Source of the DNA: Siphlonurus alternatus
Taxonomy: Eukaryota; Arthropoda; Insecta; Ephemeroptera; Siphlonuridae
Direction of reading: 5' to 3'
DNA length: 64,000 nt
Assembly: GCA_949825025.1 (NCBI GenBank)
Contig: OX463783.1
Coordinates: 17,837,533-17,901,532 of the forward strand
In this document: one piece after another, positions 1 to 12,200 of the stretch
How positions within the stretch are numbered: position 1 is the stretch's first letter
Layout: each line of letters opens with the position of its first letter
Position numbers and translations under genes: made by a program
Notes under the pieces: model-generated
Told to the model about the DNA's origin: nothing
The model's input: only the letters and a program-made list of their open reading frames with translations
Database searches by the model: none

Positions 1-110
1 AATAAAGAAATAAATAAAAACACAGAAATAACAAGTCCACAAAAGACACTCTTCTTAGAGTCCCATTTGACACTAGGCGCTAACTCAACGTCCCCTGCTA
101 GATGACTTAC

Positions 111-233
111 CATCGCCAGCTCAGGTCTCACAGCTTGAGGGTTGCGGTCGAGGGCCACACAGGAACAGAGAGCTTGCAGAGCCTCCTCGTGACGACCTAG
201 GGCAGCCAGTGCCATGCCACGACGATAGTGACC
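111..233 (-). CDS. LONRF: LONRF-like coding exon 3 (TPR motif)
   Basis: The exon is 123 nt (41 codons, phase 0 at both ends). The acceptor is CAG at 234-236 and the donor GTAAGT starts at 110. It encodes GHYRRGMALAALGRHEEAL and onward to PELAM, which follows exon 2 as the next TPR helix pair. The following exon is outside the window. Confidence 0.88.
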
Positions 234-3200
234 CTGTAACGTAAACACTCAGATTGTAGCAAATTGTGTGACAATAGCACATAGCATGAATATTCACTTT
301 CACTGTTATACAGAATCTACTGCAGAGAACATGTATTTTAATGTTAATTAAGAAGTTAAAAAAAATAGTAAATATCATAAGAAAAAGAGGGATGGAGGAG
401 TCTGGTCCCAAATAAACTAATTAGGGAATCATGTCTTGTATTTTGTACTTCATATTTTGACGTAGATGCTCCACTCCCTTATATAATATTCAGTGCCTCT
501 AATCTCTAATGATCCCCATATTAACATTGACTTTGTAGTAAATACAGTAATAAAGTTCTGCTACTCCAATTTTATTTTCATGATAGGGAAAAAACAAAAC
601 TGTCAAAACAAAATTATAAAACATTTCATGCATTATTCATTTATTTCGATTAAAAAAAGACACGTCAACATTTTCCCATTTATTTATCTTATCATAATTT
701 TAATTTAAATATTTAAAAAAAAAATCGATGTCGTTATATAACATTTCTGTGTATCTTTTGTTGAAAAACATTTTAAAGATATAAGGTATAACATCATGAC
801 ACGATGATAATCTTTGAATGGATCGGGAAAAAGTTGAGCATAAAAAAGGTCACGTTTGGGGAAGAAATATTACGTCATCACTTATATTGACTATCTATAT
901 ATATTTATATAATGACGTCAAGATGGCTTTATAAGAAAATGAATCTGGAGGAAATTGATCTAATATATAAATACTTGAGGGAAAAAATACCAGTTTAATT
1001 ATATATAGGCAGTGGAAGTTAGTATAGTCGTCGCAACGGAAAATTTCCTTTTGCGGCCTTATTAAACACCTTGCCCCATAAGAATAACAAGGGACATGGT
1101 AATTAACAAAAGTGAGACATTTTCTAAAGCGAAGAGTGTACCAAAATTGTTAATTTTACTTCATTTTCTAAAAATAGAGATGGTAAAAATATAAAACCAT
1201 ATAAAGAGTTTTGATTCACCACGCCTATCTATATACACATAGACAGCGTGGTAAAGCCTACAAACAAAGCATAAGTTCATGCTGTCCAGAGGACACAATT
1301 ATAAAGTCGATTGGGTGCACTGGATAGGGTTTACTATTAACAAACTATATTATTACGCCTAAACGAAATCCCTTTTTTAAGGAAAAAATCTCACTAATTC
1401 TGCAGGCGTCTCAATCTGATTACTATTACGAATGATTGACATGCAGCTCCGATGACGTCACTGACCTTGCCCCACGTGGGTCGTAGTCTGGTCACGTGGT
1501 CTGCGTCATGGAGTGCTGATTGGGCGCGATCCATCTGCAGCAACACGTGTGATCTGTTGCTCAGGACCAGTGAGTTCTCAGGGGCTGAAATCAGGAACAA
1601 AAAATTTCAGGTTAGATTGATTGTTCAGTTTTTTTAGAATGGGAGTGTATTCATGAATCATGTTAAGTATTTTAACACTACAACCCAAGTACTGTTCACC
1701 AAAGGCCTATACTTACACAGAAATAACAATGTAAATAATATTAAATATACATTTGACCCTAGTAAGGAGCATTCACAAAGCCTTAAGGCCACAATTAAGG
1801 CTCAATAATTTAAGACCAGAAATTTTGGGTCTAAAAAACACGTCTAAAATCAAGCTTTAAATTATCGAGCCTTAAATGTAGCCTTAAGACTTTGTGAATG
1901 CCCCTTAATAAGTTTTAAGGCTAATTTGGCCATCAATAAATTCATCGCTTTTATCAAGTTGGCTCTGGCTTTTTTTAAACATATGTATTAATTAAATATA
2001 TTATATTATAAAAATATGATTAATGCAGTTTTGCAATTAAATTTGTAATACGGTAGTTCGATTGGATGTTTGTTATTATTGATATTTGACTGTTTCCAGT
2101 TTAAAGTAATATACTGGAACAAAAAATTATTCAAAGAATTAATATCTAGATATTAATATTAATTCTTTGAATTATTTATATTAAATTTAATAATACGTAT
2201 AAATTATAACGTTAACATATTAAAAATCAGGATAATGTATCAAATAAGATGTTGAGTGTTGACATTTGACGTAACAATTAATCATTTAATTATTTTTCTA
2301 TATTGATACAATCAATAAAGTTTGCAGACTAATTATAAGTCACGTTTTTTCTCTCTATTTTTTTTATATATATTTTTTTTTAATTTTAAGAATTTCTTTA
2401 AACCAGTTTTCGCCATCTCTATATAATTATAACTTTTATCAAGACCGCAAATCTCAAGGCAAATTTAATATAGATTCAAAGAAAATAGTATACATTGCAG
2501 TAGACACTGCATAAAGCTGATTTATAAATCTTAAAAAGTCTATCAAATCCAAAATTAATCAGACAAAATTAAAATTATCCTTTTTAAATCGAAATTCGTA
2601 ACACATTGTCTTTATTCAATTTACAGTATAAAAAGGTAAAGACTTCGAACTCGTATTTCGTATTGCCTAACATAATATAATGTACAGTATATAATAAATT
2701 ATACTTTCGTCATAATAGAAAAGTCACTGTAGTTATTGTAGTTAACAATATGTACGGAGCTGCAGGGTCAAAAAACTTGGTGTTGTTCACCACACAATTT
2801 GTATGCTAATATGCAAGGCTTGGAGAATTATAAACATGTTATTTATTTTTCGCCTTCGAAGCTACGTGCCTATGTACACGTTCTCGCAAATGCTAGCTCT
2901 TACAAGTATCGTTATAAGCAGGGCTGTGGACTGGTAACGTAATAACATTACATACAATAACAGCGGGGACCAGGACACCCTCTACTGTTGGCAGCCGACG
3001 ACCTTTTTTTAGCCAGGTAGACCCTGTTTTTCAAGAAGACCAAATTCTTGCTTGTCCACAATATTTTATTCAAAAAAATTAAGTGAATGATTGCTCATTA
3101 TTTTGTTTTTTTTTTAATTTAATTTAAGATATAGAACTTTACAAGCCGAGTTTAACTAAAATAATACGTATTAGTAATATCACATGCACTTTTCGTATTA

Positions 3201-6200
3201 TTGGTTACATCATGCAATTATTTTCATAATAAAAATTACAGTAATAAAATATGTATGCATAAATAAATTTTCTATTTAGCACGACATATTACAATTAAAT
3301 TAAAATAATGCAATTAAAAAACAAAATTTAATGGAAAACGAATAACAACAACAATTTAATATATTGCATATATGTACGCTTTTTAAATGTGCCAAAATCT
3401 CTGCCGGAGGCAACGAAATAAAAAATGTATTAAAATTGGGGCGCAAAAGCAATTTGAATTAAGTAAAAGATTGTTGTTTTACATGTGGAGATGCAATGTA
3501 TTTGAAGCTACTTACTTTTGGACGATTAAAAATGGTTAAATAGTATAATACTAGCTCAAGCTCTTCATTATATTGGTGCTAGAATAAGCTAGATAATCAT
3601 TGCCATATAAACAGTTCTGCTAATACCTCTCCCCATACCCTTTACCCCATTATGGAACAAAATTATCATTTTAAAAGAATATTCGAGTGATTCACTAAGG
3701 AGTTATCAAGAACTATACACTGTAAATCTACACCTTAAAATAAGACGAAAAAGTGTCCCCTTAATTAAGAAGGTCTTATTTTAAGAGATTTTTGTCTTGA
3801 AACAAGTAAATACATTCTTAAAATAAGAACCTATGTTCTTAATTTCAGATATGTACTTGAACATAGATTCTTATTTTAAGAATGTATTTACTTGTCTCAA
3901 GATAAAAATCTCTTAAAATAAGACCTTCTTAATTAAGGGGACACTTTTTCGTCTTATTTTAAGAAGATGTAGATTTACAGCGATATACTGCGAGGACGGC
4001 CTAACTTTAACGCGCCGACATTTCCTCAACCCAGTGACGTCACGACCTTGACTTTTCTAGCCGGCCGAGCACGTGTTATAGTTAGAGTTTCCGAACTCTA
4101 CCGAGTATCGAAGTTTCTCAATTCGACGTTCTAGGCCGTCCTCCAGTATATAGTCGTTGGAGTTATCCAGGATGATAACAAAAAGTTTCTCACGAGTAAC
4201 CGCGGTTAGAGTAGTTGAAGGTAACCGTGGTTAATGCGAAAACCTACATCTATATAATCCTTTATAATTTATAATTATACGATTAAAATTTTCATCAATC
4301 AAAGAAGAAAAAAAACATTTAGCGTCAAATTTTTAGCGTTTAATTCTCTCGGATGAAAAAAAAAAAACAAAAAAAAACATCGATAATTTTAATCTGAACG
4401 TAGTTACTTGTTTACAGCCTTTACAAGACAAGTCAGACAAGTTTTTTTTTTTAAGAATACTTTTACCAAAACGTACGTAGAGAAAAAAAATTAGAGAAGA
4501 GGCCGATCAAAAAAGGCCGACAAAGAATAAATTTTATAAGTATTCATTACACAATCAACTAACCTTGATATTATTATAGCACATCTTAGACATGTAATTA
4601 CTTTTTATAACTAAATGATTACCAAATATAATCAACAATAAATTTGTATGTTGTTTTTTTATTACAGATTTACAAGATACATTAAAAAGAGATAATGAAA
4701 TGTCTATTTAAAATTTATAGTTTTTTAATGAAGCTATTTTTGTTAGAGGATGTTAAAGTATACGGGGTAACTTAAAATAATTTTTCTATTTGTAAACTCC
4801 AAATAATTATATAGTAATAAGTGTCCATCATGGCAGATGAACATCCACGAGCTCAGTATTGGCGTCATAAAGTTAGTGCGAACCTAGTGGTAACTGCTGG
4901 AACTACGTGCGTCTGGCGAGGATTGCTGTATATGATTAACATTGTAAAATCATGTAAATGCTTCTTCAGCAGCCACAGCATACTTTTACAGAAATGACTA
5001 CACCATAATTAGTTGTCAAATACTTTCGGACAAATATAAAAAAACTTTGTAAGTGATTTCTTTCCTAGAAATTTGATAATTTTTGTGATTCTCCCCATGC
5101 TATGGGTATTGCCGTATCCTCGATGCAAAGAGCAAAATTTTCAGACGTCAGCGCCATCTCTTGGTCCTTCATGAATGTCTTCTGTAAACGCACTCTGAAT
5201 TTGAATTTCATAAGTAATGCTGAACAAGTTGGCAAAGCAAAGCGCGACTTTGAATGTTGATGGCATGCAGTTATAAAATGAAATATTTTTTTATATAAAA
5301 AAAAAGTTACAAAATGCACTCGAGTGTAGTTTAGAATGCAAAATCTGCAGTGATTACAAATTTCAATACATGAATGTGAACATCGATATATTTAATAAAA
5401 ATATTAATATATGAGATTGTTATATATATTTTGTCTCTGTTAATTTATCAATGTTAAATAAATGCCCTTTTAATTATATATCAACTTTCATAATGTGTTC
5501 ATTCATGTGGACGAATTATATTTATATTATATGTACATATATTATCCATCGAAAAAGTTAGAATATATTATTGTAAGTTTTCAACTTTGTGCTTGTCTAT
5601 CAGCTTTATCTAAACAATACATTTTGATAAAAAAAATTGTCTGCTTTGAAAACAATGAATTTTTTTATTTCAATCTTCTATAAATATTTTATATATTTTT
5701 TTACTATATAAGTATTGATGAATGACAGAAATATTTTAGTACAGAAACTTGTCGTGGAAAAAAAATAAAATAAATACAGAGGTTGATTGTATTTAAATTG
5801 CATCCACTTTTGTTTTAAAATGGAGATATTTACTTTTAAAAAGAACTCCTAAAAGGAAAAGCCAGTCTAATATTAATAATAACAAAAGCAAATATATATA
5901 TCGTCTTGAGATCGCGCCCTGATGACGTGAAATCTTTGGGAAAAAAATATAAAAATTTAAGGAGCATATCCACCGGTCAGAGAACAGAATATCAACTTTT
6001 ATTCATTTCATGTTGGTATGGTCCAAGTTCTGTTTCATTATTAAGTGTACATGTGCCCTTTTACATTATCATTATCAATAGACATACGCCTATTTCACGC
6101 TACCACTTCAAAATTTGAATCATCAGGTTTCTACGGTTCTCTAACTCTTGACAGGTAAATTACCAAAAATTTGTGTGCCATTCGCCAATTCGAAAGAGCG

Positions 6201-9200
6201 TATAATTCAAAGATCTCAGAAGGCTAGTTATGATTAAAATCGAGATAATTCATGAGTATCCTGAAAATTACTTGACAAAAAACGTAAGATTAACTTTTCT
6301 TTATAGATATAAGTAATAGCGTTGCTGGTAGCTAACACCCTCGCGTTTTTCTTGGTGGAACATTGACATTGCTGGCCCTCAGAGAAACCTGTTCAAGCGA
6401 GTCTTGAAGGTCTCAAGGCGGGTTGTCGAATAAAGTATTGTATAAAATTTAAATACGTGATCACTACAAGTAAATGATAAAAGTTTTCATTACTGCTAGA
6501 GATATAACTAATTTGATTTGCTGTAATTTAACTTTATGTATTATCAAATTAATGAGAGCTTCAATATTTAACTAAAGAGTTATTTCTTTGAATTATTTAA
6601 GCATTAATAATTATGATTCTATAATATATCGCAATCTATCATCAATGATAAATGGTTGCACTGCAAAAACAACTAAATACCAAAGGCATTGAGAATCTCC
6701 ACAATCACTTTTGCATCACCAAAAGTGTTTAGCTTCTCAATGCTTTTATTGTTTACGGTCTTCATACCTGTTGTAAAAAGCTAAAAAGTGATCACCAATC
6801 TAACTACTCGCCAGCTTAACTTCGGTAATCGCTTTCGATCATACCATACCACTGCACTGCTAATGCTTTCTTAGTAGGAAGAGTATTATTGAGGTATATA
6901 AAATAAATAAGAGCTATGGTGAAATGATAAGGGTTCATTTCAATACAAGGTTATACAAATTTCGACCCTAGGGTAAAATTTGATGGCGGTTCTAATGGTG
7001 ACCCTTAAACTTGCGACCCTTTGACCCTTAAGGGTCAAAAGACCCTTAAATTTTTTTTTCGTGAAAAATTGCGAAATTGACATTTGCAATGTCCTTAATT
7101 AACTTTGGAGCTCTTATTTACGCATTTTAAGGGTCGACCCTTGGGGTCTAACAGGGGTCATTTTTTAAAGTATACAAATATTTATAACAAAATTTGTCAA
7201 AAACTGTGAGGATTATAGATTTAGCATTGGCTTTAATTGATTCAGTAAGAATAATGACCCTCTAAGGGTCGACCCCTAAAATATATTACGATCTATTCCG
7301 CATGTAATACTTCTAAATGCTATTAACATGCAATTTCTGAATGCTAATTCTGTTAACAAAAATCTAATGTTTAAAACGTTAGTTTTTAAATGGTAAAAAC
7401 AGTGATTAAATAGCAAAGACATTTAGCTATTTTTCTAAATACTTTTAACGTTCAGTAAATGTTAAAAGCATGGAGGGTCTGAATACCGATTTTTTGCAGT
7501 GTGATCAACTAATTCAATCTATTTTCTTAATGTTTCATTCGATATTAATTATTTCAAAAATATATAACTTGAGGGCCTGCATGGTGCTAAAAAAAAATAT
7601 TCATCATTTGTCCACATTCTACTGAAGGCCTGTTTTTCAAACTAAAATCTAACTTTTGGGTCTTTTTTTTTTTTAGATATTAAATTTTACATTAAATAAC
7701 ATTCAATGATATAGCTCTGTATTACTTACTATCATTTTAAAAGAAATCTAATTAATCTTGTCTATAAAAACTATATAGTTTTATATAGGGTACGTGGTAC
7801 ATGTTATTTTAATATATGTTATTGCAAACTAAGATGACACAGATTACAATGTAACCACACATAGAAAAAATAATAATAAAAAGTTACACAAATTTGTTGA
7901 TAACAGAAAATAATAATTTAGATATTACGTAATTTTTTATATAACATGCTTATTATGTAACATTACGCTAACCATATTATATCTCTACTAGCCTGGTTAT
8001 GTATGTTCGTTACATGCTTCGATGAACACGATACAAGTTATAGTAAATTAAATTAAAAATTACCATATCTTTCTTCAATACAGTAGTAAAAAAATATGAT
8101 AGTATGGAGAAAATGTTAATGAACAGAAGATATGGGCTTTGCTTCGCCATACAAAGTTAACATGATGATTTAGTAATAATTAAAACAGCTGAATGACAAG
8201 TAAAGATGCAATGCATGCATATAATGCTCTAAGAGGAGTAAATAAGGTGCATTTCCATGGAGCGAATGTCAAGCGAGGCTTGACGCGGCGAGAAAGGCGC
8301 ACTTGCTTCAATGTCATATGGCGGCCATGTTGGCGTGGAAAAATCGCTTTCCCGCAACGATTAAATCGCGCAGACGCGATTTTTCCACGCCAACATGGCC
8401 GCCATATGACATTGAAGCAAGTGCGCCTTTCTCGCCGCGTCAAGCCTCGCTTTCCACGCTCCATGGAAATGCACCTTTAGGACATTTGTTTTTCATACAC
8501 ATTTAAAAAAAAATAAACAGTACTAATCGCTCTGTAAACGTCTGAATTGACACAAATTTATTTAAAATCGTTGTTTTCAAGATCGTGTATTTTATTAAAC
8601 TATGTTGCCAATTTCACAAATTTACAAAATTAGGGGGGAGGGGAAACTTGAACTAATGATTGAATATTTTTTTGTGACAATAATATTTCTAAATAGTTTA
8701 CCAAATTTTAAAATAAACTACAATGTACACAAACTTGTCCGTATTTATTAGAAGTTGAAATTTCTTATATTTCTGCATGAATTTAATATTTACAGAAAAT
8801 TTCATAGTCAGCACGTAAACATTTTTACTAAACATTGTCTCGTCATGTCAACATTTATACAACAATGCACCATAAATCAAACTTTCAACACAATATTCAC
8901 TACGTTTATGCATACATGATGGTGTTTAATACGGATCCGTTGACGACGGATAATGCTATTCTTATGAGGCGTCGTCAACGGATCCGTATTAAACACCGTC
9001 ATGTAAACGTACTGAATGAAAAAAAGTACATAGTAAGTCTTCAATTTTTGTTATATATCACTCCAAGCTGAAGAAATTATTAAATTTCATATTTTATTAT
9101 TATAATTTATTTTTTGTTATATTTTATTGGCAATACATTACTATTTCCTCTGAATATACAACAATAAAATTACAGGTAGCGTATAATAAAAAGTTAAACC

Positions 9201-12200
9201 TCAAAAGAACCGGATACCGGATGTATATTCATAAAGAAAATTGACTTCCATTGCAGGATATCGAAACATTTATTAAGGTAGAGATAATGTCGATCAGCTG
9301 GGTTTTTTTTCACACAAAAATTCCGAAATTTTTTTGGGAGCTAGGCAGATATTAGTGCCTAGAAGTCATAGAAAAAATTTCAAAACAATTTAATGAGCCA
9401 ATTATTTTGTAATTAATTTATTTAATTTTCAGAGAGACAAACTAAAAGCTTAATTAAAAAAAAAAATTGGCTCGTTAAATTGCTTTGAAACTTTTTTCTA
9501 TGGCTTTTAGGCACTAATATCTGTCTCTAAAAAAAAAAAAAAAAAAACAGAATTTTTGTGAATTTGCTAAGGTTTGCATGTTAATCAAATGGAGCTAAAA
9601 AAAACAGCTGATTGACGTTATCTCTATCTTAACCTTACACCCAAATATTATTTAAAGAAAAACCCGATGTGAAACGGTGTATAAAAAATACTTTTGTCTC
9701 TTTTTTTACTCCAAAATAAAATTTAGAATTACACGGAGAAAACAGTTAACTGATTAAAAACTGTAGGTACAGATCCAAAAGTATTACTGTTGTATATTAA
9801 AGATTTTTCCTTTACTTTTAAAGTTTAAAAACTGTTAGTACAAATTCAAAAGTATTAACTTTAAATATAAATGATCTTTCCCTTGAATTTAACAGTTCTA
9901 ACCTCGTTAATACGAAAACATTAAAAATCAAGAGTTTCTTACTTGTTAAACATCAGTGTACACATTTACATGGTAAGATTTAACCTTTTACGATGTAAAA
10001 AAGAAAAAATTAATCTTTTATTGAATTTTTTAAAGTTTAGGAGTGTAATGTTTTACAATTTCAAACTATTAAAATATAAGCGTTCGTGAAATGTAAAGTA
10101 CAACAGAGGTGTGTAGCTGTGTACGTATAAATCAGTAAAAATTAAAGTCTTAAAATGTGTTGGAAAACGGCCGTTATTTCTGCACACGTGCCTTACTTCC
10201 AGTTTCCTGTTTCAATCTGCAGGCGTCGGTTTACTTTCGTGTTGTGCTCTGTGTAAAGATCATTCTGGACTATTAATGGTAAGTTTTATAACTAATACTT
10301 GATTTTGCATCCTATAGTATTATTCATTGTTTTAATGATTGTGTACATTTAAAAGACAAATGCAGCCAGCAATGTCACATGCAGGAGCATGCAGGGCATC
10401 ACTTGGACGGCGATTTGCAAGCCATTGAGGATGGATTTAGCGAGCTCTACAACGCTTCAAGTGAAATATTTCATGGTAAGTTGAAATTTAAATTGTAATA
10501 ATGATGCAATTATACTAATGCAAGACCTGTTTGTATTTTTGTTTATACAGATTTGATTAGCTGCAAAGAATTGCAAATTGAACGCCACGCGAATGTAATC
10601 GTTTGAGCAGCCATCCCTATATCACCTCCACATCGCTGGATGGGCACCGTCATTTTGCTGGACGAACCAAAATCACCCAGAGGGAAAGAAAACACTCGTT
10701 GGAGACACACCTTTGCAGTTGTGAAAATGTTGAGTACTGTACCTTTGCGTCACTATATACTATATATATCATTCAAAGAATTCACTTCATAATATTTTTT
10801 TTATCTCTTTACAACTAAATGGAAATTCATACGACTCTATTGACTGTAATCATTCTAAATTTTATATTCATACTTCCACCTTTTTTTGCTCTTTCTTCGG
10901 GAAATTTAATGCATAATATTTGTAATTAATTATTAACAATTAAAACTGTCATTCATAATTATTATTCATTATAAATATGTATCATCAACACACTAAATTA
11001 AATATTACTGTATTATAAACTTTAATCACCTGTTCTTTCATTTATCCCTTTATTTTGTATATTATTGGCTATAATTCGCGTCCTCATTACCAATAAATAT
11101 ATATTAAGGTAGTACAATTTAGTTAAATTTATATAGTGTTAATAACAGAATAAAAATAGAAAGTAAAACATTAAAAGATATTGCAATCATTATTATGACA
11201 CGAAACGATTGTTCTATTTATTGCATGCATTTTCTTCTTACAAGCCAATTTCAACTCTACTTGTATAAGTACTTGTACAAGTAGAGTAGAAATTGGCTTG
11301 TAAGAAGAAAATGCATGCAAAAAATAGAACAATCGGATCGTGTAATAGTGACTATAATTTTAACAAAGTAAATCTGTAGAATTATAAGGAGGTAGCTATG
11401 TAAGCAGGAGAATTACTATGAAGAAACTTAAGATTTTAAAAGAGTAACAACATAAAAATTAAAAAAATTTACAGCTTTGAATTGTACAGTTTTATCCCTT
11501 AAATATAACGCTTTTAAACTGTTGTTTTTAACATCTTTTTATATCTAGTACGTTACACTTCTACTACTTTATATTTAAAGTTGTTAGGATTGTAGAAGTC
11601 TAACAATGCAACTCCTTTGATTTCAAAAGATTTTTTTCGTGGTACAGATACACAGGAGTAAAACTTTTAAATTCAAATGAAAAACAGTTGTCCTTTTTCT
11701 CCGTGTACACAGGTCTCTAAATACGTTTAGTTGTTATAATGACAATAACTCGATGCAAATTTAAAAGTTCATTAATATTAACGCGGACAACCTTATAAAA
11801 TGTATAGATAGATGTTGTGCGAATACTGTTATCATCAAGTTAGTCTTTGTTGAAATATATATATTTTTTTTTTCCTGTTTCACATTTTTATATAACTGTA
11901 AGAGTTATATAAGATAGTGTATTACAGGACACCAGTAGTTTAAAAAAAGTACACTACATACAACCAGCCATGAGACGTAAACTCACGTGTTTTAATATAC
12001 ATGAGAAAAGAACAAAAGAAAAAAAAAATACAATTTTTTTTTTAAAGTATGTTATACGAACTATAGCGTTTAACTATTCAAGAATATAAAACAACATACT
12101 TTAAAATCTTTAAACATCAACGATGATATTCCATAATTATTAATTGTGATTTAATCACTGTATACTGCCTAATGATCAAATAAATATTTCTAATTTCTAA

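Larger units (their letters stand above)
9730..11707 (+). mobile_element. About 2-kb DNA transposon with TACACGGAGAAAA terminal inverted repeats
   Basis: TACACGGAGAAAA starts at 9730 and its exact complement ends at 11707; subterminal AACTG words recur on both sides. Inside are three exon-like segments with strong splice signals (10279 donor, 10385-10475, 10551 onward) and a nested foldback (11198-11343). No clear target duplication: the left flank is TT, the right flank CAC. The superfamily is not assigned. No transposase motif was recognised, so it may be non-autonomous or decayed with a captured gene fragment. Confidence 0.65.

Noticed and set aside
4830..4997. 55-codon plus-strand ORF starting MADEHPRAQYWRHK in the LONRF intron
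   Set aside because: The start context is good and the N-terminus looks protein-like, but I see no splice partner, promoter or family match.
6656..7502. TIR element bounded by CACTGCAAAAA and its complement
   Set aside because: Only 11 bp of terminal match, no target duplication, no second copy seen.
8180..8506. Overlapping open frames on both strands with shared protein strings
   Set aside because: They are the same palindrome read from either side; no gene is needed to explain them.
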